Of a stretch of 48,303 nucleotides of DNA, positions 40,666-48,115 are shown one piece after another. Below the pieces are notes generated by a model. That model was not told where the DNA came from. It did no database searches and saw nothing but the letters and a program-made list of their open reading frames with translations. The number at the start of each line of letters is the position of its first letter. The first letter of the stretch is position 1. Source of the DNA: Oscillospiraceae bacterium (GTDB lineage Bacteria; Bacillota; Clostridia; Oscillospirales; SIG627); NCBI GenBank assembly GCA_015063985.1, contig SVTC01000019.1, positions 1 to 48,303 on the forward strand, written 5' to 3'. Made by a program: the position numbers and the translations under genes.

Positions 40666-42385
40666 ATTTTTCCTCCAGTGCCCAATTTACACAGAAGAGA
40701 TAATCCTCTGCCTGCCTTGCGTAACGGCTCTTGACGTGAGACAAAGCCTCAAGCTGAGCCTTTATTATTTTCATTTCCTCTTTTGATATTGTGATCTTGT
40801 CGATATATGCGTATTTGAAGGGGCCGTTTTTTTTGACGCTTTTCCAAAAATTTCTCGGGAGAATAAAGCCTCCCAAGGCGGAAAAAACGTTCATATTTTC
40901 GGGAGTAGTGATTCCCAGGATCTGCTTTGTTATGGCAATTTCAAAGTCTTTGCCGTATTCATTTTCTCTTTCGTCCCAAAGTCTGTCGCCGTAAAAGCTG
41001 ATCATGCTTGCAAGTGTGTACTTGAAATGACTTCCGTTTCCGTTGCCCCAGGCACAGGGGCCTCCGCCGAGAATGCGGGATCTGTATTCCTCTGCGGCTT
41101 CGGGATATACTCTCGGTGCCCATTTATTGAGAGGGATCTCGGGTGTGTAGAGATCCACTTCGATGTAGGTCTGGGGGTAATGGGTGTTGACGACCTCAAA
41201 GCCCTGCTCCAAAAACTTCTCCATCGTGCAGCCCTCGTGGGGACCTCTGTGCTTTGCGGCAATTCTCCAGAAATGTATGAGAATGTCCTTTGGCAGATCG
41301 CAGGGCTTGGAGATGTCAATGTTATCGTTCCACATCATCATTCGTCTGCCGTATTTTGTGACGATCTTGTGCATTCTCTTGATGCCGTACATCATCAATT
41401 CCATAACGCCGTCAATTCCCTTGAAAAGAAAGCTGCCGTCATCCATTCTTTCATCAAGCTCCTTCTGGGTGCTTAATCGGATGCCCAATTCCTCCGCCTT
41501 TTTTCTGCAGCGCTTGCAATCGTACCACATCGGCCACACGTCGATATCGTAAGCTACTATCTCGTCTGCGCCTACGTGGATAATGGGAAAATCGAATATT
41601 TCCGTGATCTCCTTTATTAGAGCGTCGTAAAAATCAAAGACCTCCTCATTACCTATGCATAAAGCGTGGTGAATATTATCGGCATGAGCAGAGGTGGATT
41701 CACAGAAAAGCTCGGGCATGGAGTAGGTAAGTCCTTTACTGTGAGTAACGAACTCTATTTCGGGCATGGATTCAATGCCGATGGATTTACCGAAGGCGAT
41801 AATATCCTTCATCTCGTCCTTGGTGTAGTATTCCCATTTTTTGTTATTGGCGGCGGGATAAGCGTCAAACTGCAGTGCGAGAGTTCTGTTGTCCATAAGA
41901 TGCATATGGAGAACGTTCATTTTCGAAAGAGCCATATCCACCATTATTCGCTTTATTCTTTCGGGGGGCATATCTTTGAAGCACATTTCAAGCATCAGCT
42001 CTCTGTGGCTTACGTCCGCCCAGTCGTCTAAATTCGCCGCGTCGATGGAAATTTCGTTGTTTTCTCTGTGCATAAGCTGATAAAGGCTTGCCATTGCGTT
42101 TCTTCCGCCCATAAAGCATTCAAAGCTTGCGGTTATTCCGAGCTTATCTGTATAAAGCTTGTACCTTTCAAGGCGTGTTTGTTTTTTCGGAGTGTGATAG
42201 ATCTTGAAAAAGGCTTTTTCGGCGTCGTCCACGAAATCAAAGTTGAGCTTTACCTCATCAAGAAATATATTAAGCACGTTTAGAACCCTTTTTGCCGTCT
42301 CGTCGGAGGCAAAAACCGTTATCTTATCGGGAAGGGCGATCTTAAAGCCGAGAAACTTTTCTCTTTTCGAACGGGGGTTTATCAT
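40649..42385 (-). CDS. Glycoside hydrolase family 20 (beta-N-acetylhexosaminidase-like)
   Basis: A 578-residue GH20-type enzyme. The catalytic Asp-Glu pair is in HVGADE (270-275); LHMHLMDN and SMPEIEF are the other barrel motifs of the family. It would release terminal GlcNAc or GalNAc with substrate-assisted catalysis. An N-terminal alpha/beta domain (about 1-130) precedes the barrel. No signal peptide, so it acts on imported oligosaccharides. Strong AAAGGAG site and consensus promoter. It lies just downstream of the AraC regulator. Confidence 0.88.
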   Translation of the reverse strand: MINPRSKREKFLGFKIALPDKITVFASDETAKRVLNVLNIFLDEVKLNFDFVDDAEKAFFKIYHTPKKQTRLERYKLYTDKLGITASFECFMGGRNAMASLYQLMHRENNEISIDAANLDDWADVSHRELMLEMCFKDMPPERIKRIMVDMALSKMNVLHMHLMDNRTLALQFDAYPAANNKKWEYYTKDEMKDIIAFGKSIGIESMPEIEFVTHSKGLTYSMPELFCESTSAHADNIHHALCIGNEEVFDFYDALIKEITEIFDFPIIHVGADEIVAYDIDVWPMWYDCKRCRKKAEELGIRLSTQKELDERMDDGSFLFKGIDGVMELMMYGIKRMHKIVTKYGRRMMMWNDNIDISKPCDLPKDILIHFWRIAAKHRGPHEGCTMEKFLEQGFEVVNTHYPQTYIEVDLYTPEIPLNKWAPRVYPEAAEEYRSRILGGGPCAWGNGNGSHFKYTLASMISFYGDRLWDERENEYGKDFEIAITKQILGITTPENMNVFSALGGFILPRNFWKSVKKNGPFKYAYIDKITISKEEMKIIKAQLEALSHVKSRYARQAEDYLFCVNWALEEKYGCNE

Positions 42386-42431
42386 AATCCTTTCTCCTTT
42401 ATCATTGGCTTATATTTCGGTTTGCGCCCTT

Positions 42432-42460
42432 ATAATAATCTATTTTTTTCACAGTGTCAA
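42432..42460 (-). promoter_or_regulatory. Sigma-A promoter of the GH20-PHP operon
   Basis: TTGACA (42455-42460), 17-bp spacer, TATTAT (42432-42437), in the 89-nt gap between the AraC gene and GH20. Confidence 0.8.
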
Positions 42461-42474
42461 TATTTTTTTGAGTT

Positions 42475-43242
42475 TTAAATAAGTTTGTTTTCCCTTCTTA
42501 TCTGTGACGGGGTTTTGTTATATATGTTTTTTATTAAATTTCTCAAGTGGGCAACAGAGTTAAAGCCCGTTAAGGAGGTTATTTCTTCAAGAGTCATATC
42601 TGTGTAGCTCAAAAGATTTACCGCAGTGGATACCCTTTGCCTGTTTTTATAATCAACGGGGGTCATTTTTAAGTTTTTCTTAAACCAAAGATAAAGTCCG
42701 GATTGGCTCATCCGACATTCCGTTGCCAAGTTCTTAACGCTGAAATCGCGGTTCTTTTTCAGGTACTCGTCCACCTTCTCCAAAATCGGTGCTTTGTCCG
42801 ATAAAAAAAGCTCCTTGCGCTCTTGGAGAATAATATCGATTATTGAATAAAGAGCGGATATATTCTTGCAATTTACCTTCTTTGTTTTGCTTATCCCGTT
42901 GAAAAGTCGGTTTAATTCCTCTGTGAGCGGAATCGAGCAGGGCATCAACCTCAGATTTGATTTTAAAGGTATGTGCTCGAAGGCAAATGAGTCCCAGCTT
43001 ACCTCGTTTTTTATAGGGTCGGGTGTCCAGTAGGAGTGATATTTCAGCCCGAGGGGGAGAAAAAACACGTCTCTCTCCTTAAGATGAAGCTCTTTTCTGT
43101 TTTCGTAGATTATCATGCCGCTTCCGCTTCTCATCCTCGCGACAAAATAACTGGTGATGCCCATTGAGTTGTCGGTGTGCTTTGGGTTTTTCAGCTCTAT
43201 CACCTTAAATGAAAAGCTTTTGTAAAATTCAGTGTTATTCAC
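42475..43242 (-). CDS. AraC-family transcriptional regulator
   Basis: A 255-residue regulator with an N-terminal cupin-like sensing domain (GSGMIIYENRKELHLKERDV) and two C-terminal helix-turn-helix motifs (FSVKNLATECRMSQSGLYLWF and MTLEEITSLTGFNSVAHLRNL). I choose the GTG at 43242: CCGAGGA lies 7 nt before it and the promoter at 43287-43315 would place the longer reading (43296) upstream of its own transcript start. It probably senses a sugar product and controls the neighbouring GH20 and dehydrogenase genes. Confidence 0.87.
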   Translation of the reverse strand: MNNTEFYKSFSFKVIELKNPKHTDNSMGITSYFVARMRSGSGMIIYENRKELHLKERDVFFLPLGLKYHSYWTPDPIKNEVSWDSFAFEHIPLKSNLRLMPCSIPLTEELNRLFNGISKTKKVNCKNISALYSIIDIILQERKELFLSDKAPILEKVDEYLKKNRDFSVKNLATECRMSQSGLYLWFKKNLKMTPVDYKNRQRVSTAVNLLSYTDMTLEEITSLTGFNSVAHLRNLIKNIYNKTPSQIRRENKLI

Positions 43243-43286
43243 CTTAAAATCCTCGGAATTTGTGTAGTATAGCATCTGTTGTTTAG

Positions 43287-43315
43287 AGTATAACATATTG
43301 AAAATACAAAATCAA
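43287..43315 (-). promoter_or_regulatory. Promoter of the AraC-family regulator
   Basis: TTGATT (43310-43315), 17-bp spacer, TATACT (43287-43292), with TATGT before the -10. It overlaps the divergent promoter at 43298-43326. Confidence 0.75.
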
Positions 43316-43326
43316 GGTGGTAAAAT
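43298..43326 (+). promoter_or_regulatory. Promoter of the dehydrogenase pair
   Basis: TTGAAA (43298-43303), 17-bp spacer, TAAAAT (43321-43326), with GGTGG before the -10. It lies on top of the regulator's own promoter, so polymerase can use only one at a time. Confidence 0.75.
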
Positions 43327-43353
43327 ATAAAAAACGAAGAAAAGAGGGATGTA

Positions 43354-44361
43354 ATGATAAAAGGAATAGTATTTACCGAGCCTAAAAAGGCTTGCTTTAC
43401 CGATGTTCCCGAGCCTTTGATGAAACAAAACTACGTTTTGGTAAAGCTTGAAAGAAGCACTGTAAGCTCCGGAACAGAGAGGGCAAATCTATTGGGCATG
43501 GACAGAGTATCCACCTTGGATGAGCAGCCGGGCTTTCCCAGAAGAATAGGATATAGCTCTTCGGGTATTATCGTTGATAAGGGCGAGGACGTTAAGGAGC
43601 TTAAAATAGGCGACAGAGTCTGTGCAAGCTGGACTACCCATTCCAAGCTTTGTGCACTTAACACCAACAAGGTCACCCTTTTGGACGACAGTATCAGCTT
43701 TGGCGAGGGAGCCCTGGTGCATATTGCAACCTTCCCAATGGCGGCAATAAGAAAGACCGCTTTGGAGATGGGCGAATCTGCTATAGTTATGGGAATGGGA
43801 ATTTTGGGGCTTATCGCCGTAAAGCTTTTGAGAGTGGCGGGTGCCTGCCCGATAATAGCGGTGGATCCGGATCCCGAAAAGCGTAGGATCGCCTTGGAAT
43901 ACGGCGCCGACTATGCCTTCGATCCTTATGAGGAGGGCTTTGCTCAAAGCGTTATGGCGGTCACCGGAAAAGGCGCAAGTGTGGGAATCGAGGTCACCGG
44001 AATAGGAAAGGGTCTTAACGGTATACTTGAATGTATGGCAAAAATGGGAAGAGTGGCACTTTTGGGCTGCACCCGCAACAGTGATTTTACCGTTGATTAT
44101 TACGGCAAGGTGCACGGCAGGGGAATCAGCCTTATCGGCGCCCACACGCTTGCAAGACCGAAATCAGAATCATCCCACGGGCTTTGGACGGATGCCGACG
44201 ACAGAGAAGCCGTATGCAAGCTTATCAAAGGAAAAAGGTTGGATCTTGGATCTATGATCGAGGAGGTCAGAAGCCCCGAGGAGGCAAGCGAGGTCTACAC
44301 AAGACTGGCAAATGAAAAAACCTTCCCCGTATTACAGTTTGATTGGAGTAAAGTGAAATGA
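43354..44361 (+). CDS. MDR-family dehydrogenase (zinc-ligand-poor)
   Basis: A 335-residue medium-chain dehydrogenase/reductase with GroES-like and Rossmann domains (VMGMGILGLIAVKLLRVAG, then VDPDPEKRRIA for the nucleotide). The position that carries the catalytic zinc cysteine in alcohol dehydrogenases is SSGTE here, so the usual zinc site is not complete. This matches the group found fused or paired with Gfo/Idh/MocA proteins. It probably oxidises or reduces a sugar derivative. Overlaps the next gene by 4 nt (ATGA). Confidence 0.85.
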   Translation: MIKGIVFTEPKKACFTDVPEPLMKQNYVLVKLERSTVSSGTERANLLGMDRVSTLDEQPGFPRRIGYSSSGIIVDKGEDVKELKIGDRVCASWTTHSKLCALNTNKVTLLDDSISFGEGALVHIATFPMAAIRKTALEMGESAIVMGMGILGLIAVKLLRVAGACPIIAVDPDPEKRRIALEYGADYAFDPYEEGFAQSVMAVTGKGASVGIEVTGIGKGLNGILECMAKMGRVALLGCTRNSDFTVDYYGKVHGRGISLIGAHTLARPKSESSHGLWTDADDREAVCKLIKGKRLDLGSMIEEVRSPEEASEVYTRLANEKTFPVLQFDWSKVK

Positions 44362-45359
44362 GAAAAATAAGAATAGCGCAGATAGGTGTGAACAGAAACA
44401 GTCACGGACACTCTGTGTTCAAAACACTGTGCGCGCTTCCGGAGATATTTGAGGTTGTCGGCTACACCTGGGTCGAAAACGAGGAAAAGACTTGCGCGGA
44501 TCAGCTTAAATATTTTCAAGAGCATAAAAGACTTACTCTTGATGAGATATTAAATGACGAGACCATCGAGGCTGTGGCAGTGGAAACCGATGAGATACAT
44601 CTTCTCAAATACGCTCAGATGGCGGCGGAGAAGAAAAAGCATATCCATATGGAGAAGCCCGGCTCTCAGGATCTTGAAGCCTTTGAGAGGCTTATTGAAA
44701 CGGTCAGGAGGAATAACACTGTTTTGCATCTTGGGTATATGTACAGATATAATCCCGAGATCGCAAGAGTTATTGAAAATGCCAAAAACGGCGTGTACGG
44801 CGAGCTTCACAGCGTTGAGGCGCATATGAGCAGATTGGACGGTAATACCTGCAGAGAGTGGTTTGGACTTTTTAAGGGCGGTATGATGTTCTATCTCGGA
44901 TGCCACCTTATCGACCTCGTTTTGCAGATAATGGGTAAGCCCTTGAAGATCCACCCCTTTAACTGTACTACCCGTAAAAACGGCATTTGCACTGAGGACT
45001 TCGGCTTTTGTGTGTTTGAATATAAAAAAGGACTATCCTTTGTTAAGATGACGGGTGCCGAGATCGGCGGCTTTGAAAGAAGGCAGCTTGTTGTAACGGG
45101 CTCCGAGGGCTCGGTGGAGATCAAGCCTCTTGAGGAGCTTATCAGCAATACGAGCCTGCAAACCACCTCCTCAGTCAGCTATTATCTCGACGAGAACGGT
45201 AAGACCCGAAGCAGATCTCTTAAAACGGAGCCATTCCACCGCTACAGTTCGATGATGGAGGGCTTTGCTTCTATAGTAAGAGGGGATAAGGAGAATCCTT
45301 GGAGCTTGGATTACGAGCTTGAGCTTTTCAAAACTATTCTCATAGCCTGCGGAATGTGA
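44358..45359 (+). CDS. Gfo/Idh/MocA-family oxidoreductase
   Basis: A 333-residue NAD(P)-dependent oxidoreductase. The N-terminal Rossmann half starts RIAQIGVNRNSHGHS and includes the HMEKPGSQD lysine motif; the C-terminal alpha/beta domain carries GGMMFYLGCHLIDLVLQIMG with the His-Asp pair. It would act on the C2/C3 or anomeric position of a cyclic sugar or inositol. Start overlaps the stop of the MDR gene. The pair corresponds to the two halves of known bi-domain oxidoreductases. Confidence 0.9.
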   Translation: MRKIRIAQIGVNRNSHGHSVFKTLCALPEIFEVVGYTWVENEEKTCADQLKYFQEHKRLTLDEILNDETIEAVAVETDEIHLLKYAQMAAEKKKHIHMEKPGSQDLEAFERLIETVRRNNTVLHLGYMYRYNPEIARVIENAKNGVYGELHSVEAHMSRLDGNTCREWFGLFKGGMMFYLGCHLIDLVLQIMGKPLKIHPFNCTTRKNGICTEDFGFCVFEYKKGLSFVKMTGAEIGGFERRQLVVTGSEGSVEIKPLEELISNTSLQTTSSVSYYLDENGKTRSRSLKTEPFHRYSSMMEGFASIVRGDKENPWSLDYELELFKTILIACGM

Positions 45360-45373
45360 TGATCATAAAAGAG

Positions 45374-45399
45374 GTGCGGAAATTTCCGCACTTTTTTTT
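45374..45399 (+). terminator. Terminator of the dehydrogenase pair
   Basis: Palindrome GTGCGGAAATTTCCGCAC followed by eight T residues, 15 nt after the stop. Confidence 0.9.
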
Positions 45400-45427
45400 G
45401 CCATCCTTATATTTTGGCTCTTTTCGG

Positions 45428-45456
45428 TTGACACGCTTAGCCTTTTGTGATAAAAT
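45428..45456 (+). promoter_or_regulatory. Sigma-A promoter of the GH28-like / AEC pair
   Basis: TTGACA (45428-45433), 17-bp spacer, TAAAAT (45451-45456), with TGTGA before the -10. Confidence 0.85.
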
Positions 45457-45490
45457 TACCTTCAGAAATAATAAAAGCGAGGACGAAAAA

Positions 45491-46807
45491 ATGACCTTTA
45501 CTCTTACCCCCATCGAGGGAAATAATACGAAAAATATCCAGTGGAGCATAGATCAGTGTTTTAAAAACGGCGGCGGTAAGATAGTGCTTGAAAAGGGTGT
45601 ATATACCGTTGGCGGAATAAGACTCAGGAGCAATTGCCATCTTTATCTGAAAAACGGCGCCGTGCTCAAGGGCACAAGAGATCCCGAGGATTATAAGATA
45701 CTTAAAAACGATGCTTTGGAGCCTGTTGGAGAGGAATTCTTCACTGATGCGGTGTGGGTCTCGGCAAAACGCCGCTTGAATCACGATCATATACTTAAGG
45801 CGGCGAGTAACTGGAATAACGCCATTATAAGGATATTCCAAGCCGAAAACGTTTCGGTTATCGGAGAGGAGGGCTCCGTTATCGACGGAAGCGACTGCTA
45901 CGATCCCATCGGCGAGGAGCATTACCGCGGCCCCCACGGAATAAGCTTCCATTATTGCAGGAATCTTAAATTCGGCGGATATACCATACGTAATACGGGC
46001 AACTGGGCTCATCTCGGATTCACCAGCCAAAATATGCATTTTGAGAATATCATATGCGAGGGCGGTCACGACGGTATCCACGTTTCTGTTTGCGATGATA
46101 TAGAGGTCCGCGACTGCGAATTTTATACCGGAGACGATTGCATTGCGGGCTTTGATAACTATAACGTTCACGTTGATAACTGCGTGATCAATTCTGCCTG
46201 CAGCGGCTTCAGATTCGGCGGTGCTGATATCCTTATCGAGAATTGTAAGCTCTTTGCGCCCGCAAAATATTTTTTCCGCGGAAGCCTCAGCTTAGAGGAT
46301 AAGATCGAGGGAAATCCCGCTCCCAAGACGGGAAGAAAGAATATGCTCTGTCTTTACACCTACTATTCCGATTTTTCACTTAAGGTAAGAAGAGACAGCG
46401 AGAATATCGTGATAAGAAATTGCGAGGTTGAAAATGCCGACAGATTCCTCCATTATGACTTTACGGGTAATCAGATCTGGCAGAAAAACCGCCCCTTGAA
46501 GAGCATTTCATTTGAGGGAATCAAGGCAAAGGGCGTGGCTATGCCTCTTAATGCCTACGGGGACAGCACCACACCTCTCACACTCTCTATCAAGGATTCC
46601 GAGATCGAGTTTTCCGACGGTGCGGAATGTGCCATAAAGGGCGGATTTTTTAAGCTTATCGAGGCTAAGAACCTTAAAATAAAGAACCTTAAGGGTGCGT
46701 TTGTGAAGGTCTACGGTGAAGAGGGTAAGATCGAAACCGAAAACCTCGAGGGTGTTGAGGTCTTAACCGAAAGGGCGACCGAAGAATTTAAGGTCAAGGC
46801 TATTTAA
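45491..46807 (+). CDS. GH28-like beta-helix glycosidase
   Basis: A 438-residue right-handed beta-helix protein. It starts with the family's ANxxAIQ-type segment (NTKNIQWSIDQCFKNGGG) and has GHDGIH at 192-197 and GDDC at 214-217, which hold three aspartates expected for polygalacturonase-type catalysis. The GHG histidine motif that normally follows is replaced by ACSGFRFGG, so the enzyme is an atypical member and its substrate may not be galacturonan. No signal peptide. I start at ATG 45491, downstream of the promoter; the longer ORF to 45356 runs through terminator and promoter. The AEC transporter follows after 3 nt. Confidence 0.85.
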   Translation: MTFTLTPIEGNNTKNIQWSIDQCFKNGGGKIVLEKGVYTVGGIRLRSNCHLYLKNGAVLKGTRDPEDYKILKNDALEPVGEEFFTDAVWVSAKRRLNHDHILKAASNWNNAIIRIFQAENVSVIGEEGSVIDGSDCYDPIGEEHYRGPHGISFHYCRNLKFGGYTIRNTGNWAHLGFTSQNMHFENIICEGGHDGIHVSVCDDIEVRDCEFYTGDDCIAGFDNYNVHVDNCVINSACSGFRFGGADILIENCKLFAPAKYFFRGSLSLEDKIEGNPAPKTGRKNMLCLYTYYSDFSLKVRRDSENIVIRNCEVENADRFLHYDFTGNQIWQKNRPLKSISFEGIKAKGVAMPLNAYGDSTTPLTLSIKDSEIEFSDGAECAIKGGFFKLIEAKNLKIKNLKGAFVKVYGEEGKIETENLEGVEVLTERATEEFKVKAI

Positions 46808-46810
46808 AAA

Positions 46811-47803
46811 ATGTTGGAAGCTTTACTTTTTGCAATCGAGGCTGTATTTCCCATCATATTAATGGTTGCTTTGGGCTTTCTTTTAAAGAAAAAAGCGCTT
46901 GTTGACGCTTCCTTTATCAAAAAGGCAAATAAGCTTGTTTTCAGGCTCTTTTTGCCCGTGATGCTTTTCAATAATATATACGGCATAAAGGGAATAGGGG
47001 AGCTTGACCTCGGCTATGCTGTGTTCGTTGCCTTGTTTACGGTCGTGTTGTTTTGCATCATGATTCCCGTAGTGCGTAAGGTGAGCTCCGATAATAAAAG
47101 GCGCGGCGCTCTCTTGCAGGCCTCCTTCAGATCAAACTATGCTCTTATCGGCATCCCATTGGCGCAGGCGCTTTTCGGGTTCGAGGGCGTTGCGGTGGCA
47201 TCGCTGCTTTCGGCCGTGCTTATCCCGGTGTTTAACGTTCTTGCGGTGCTCAGCCTTTCGATCTTTACCGATTCCGAGCCTTCTGTTAAAAGGATAGTTA
47301 AGGATATCGTTAAAAATCCATTGATAAACGCGGTTCTTTTGGGCGTTGTCGTGCTTGTTATAAGAGAATTCTTCAATGCAAATCTCATTTCCTTCAGATT
47401 GAGTGATATCGGTATTCTCTTTAAGATCATTTCTTATCTATCAAGCGTTGCAACTCCTCTGGCGCTTTTGATGCTGGGAGCGCAATTTGAATTTTCGGCT
47501 ATCAGGGAGCTTAAAAGGGAAATATTCTTTGGCACTCTCACCAGGACCTTGATCGTCCCTTTTCTGGGGCTATTAAGCGCTTATCTGCTTTATTTCTTTA
47601 ATATCCTCGATCTTAACGGAGCCCACTTTGCAAGCTTTGTGGCGGCATTTTCCACTCCGGTTGCCGTTTCCAGCGTACCGATGGCGCAGGAAATGAAAAG
47701 CGACGTCGTTCTGGCGGGACAGCTTGTGGTGTGGACCACTCTTATAAGCTCTGCTACCGTATTTGCTTCGGCATTTGTTTTAAAGGTGCTTGGAGTATTT
47801 TAA
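46811..47803 (+). CDS. AEC-family transporter
   Basis: A 330-residue membrane protein of the auxin efflux carrier (AEC) family with about ten hydrophobic segments in two halves. The first half has GFLLKKKALVDASFIKKANKL and RLFLPVMLFNNIYG; the second has VATPLALLMLGAQF and AFSTPVAVSSVPMAQEM. Family members carry organic acids or similar anions by secondary transport. It is joined to the GH28-like gene (3-nt gap), suggesting transport of a related acid such as a uronate product. No distinct ribosome site, so translation probably depends on the upstream gene. Confidence 0.9.
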   Translation: MLEALLFAIEAVFPIILMVALGFLLKKKALVDASFIKKANKLVFRLFLPVMLFNNIYGIKGIGELDLGYAVFVALFTVVLFCIMIPVVRKVSSDNKRRGALLQASFRSNYALIGIPLAQALFGFEGVAVASLLSAVLIPVFNVLAVLSLSIFTDSEPSVKRIVKDIVKNPLINAVLLGVVVLVIREFFNANLISFRLSDIGILFKIISYLSSVATPLALLMLGAQFEFSAIRELKREIFFGTLTRTLIVPFLGLLSAYLLYFFNILDLNGAHFASFVAAFSTPVAVSSVPMAQEMKSDVVLAGQLVVWTTLISSATVFASAFVLKVLGVF

Positions 47804-47843
47804 TGCTTCAATGAGTATGAGCTTGACTTAGGTTAGATATTTA

Positions 47844-47871
47844 TTGACACCATGAAAAAGATCGGTATAAT
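47844..47871 (+). promoter_or_regulatory. Strong promoter without an obvious gene
   Basis: TTGACA (47844-47849) and TATAAT (47866-47871), both perfect, spacer 16 bp. What follows codes for nothing convincing for at least 230 bp. Confidence 0.7.
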
Positions 47872-48006
47872 ATCATGTTCCGGAGGGCAAACCCGTAAGG
47901 ATAGACAATTTTACCCTACACTTAAGTAATGATTGATTTTGGTCAAACAGTCAAGGGGGCACATCAACTTTTTTGCCTCAAATTAAAAACAATCTATGAC
48001 GAAAAT

Positions 48007-48034
48007 GCACGTCCGACAGTAATGTCGGACGTGC
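48007..48034 (-). terminator. 12-bp hairpin, probably terminator of the right-edge gene
   Basis: Perfect inverted repeat GCACGTCCGACA / TGTCGGACGTGC with a GTAA loop. On the minus strand it is followed by ATTTTCGTC, a short T-tract, and lies about 80 nt beyond the stop of the partial gene at 48116. Confidence 0.6.
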
Positions 48035-48115
48035 TGTGTTATATCGTGTTACGAGAATTATTGAAAAAATTTCGTCAACAAACAGATTATTTCTCTTAGA
48101 ATGCGACATCTACTA

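Larger units (their letters stand above)
47804..48115. other. 312-bp region without a convincing gene
   Basis: Holds the strong promoter at 47844-47871, two tiny ORFs (25 residues, 47852-47929, and 56 residues, 47929-48099) that meet in a TAATG stop-start overlap, and the inverted repeat at 48007-48034. Neither ORF has a ribosome site, the first starts inside the promoter, and the second runs through the hairpin, so I do not call them genes. A short GGGCAAACCC stretch at about 47885-47894 recalls part of the cyclic-di-GMP riboswitch but the rest does not fit. Confidence 0.5.

Noticed and set aside
47878-47960. Cyclic-di-GMP (GEMM) riboswitch
   Set aside because: Only the GGCAAACC piece matches; the paired GCAAAGCC segment and tetraloop receptor are missing.
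47929-48099. 56-residue ORF after the orphan promoter
   Set aside because: No ribosome site, runs through a perfect 12-bp hairpin, and no family recognised; kept only as part of the non-coding region entry.
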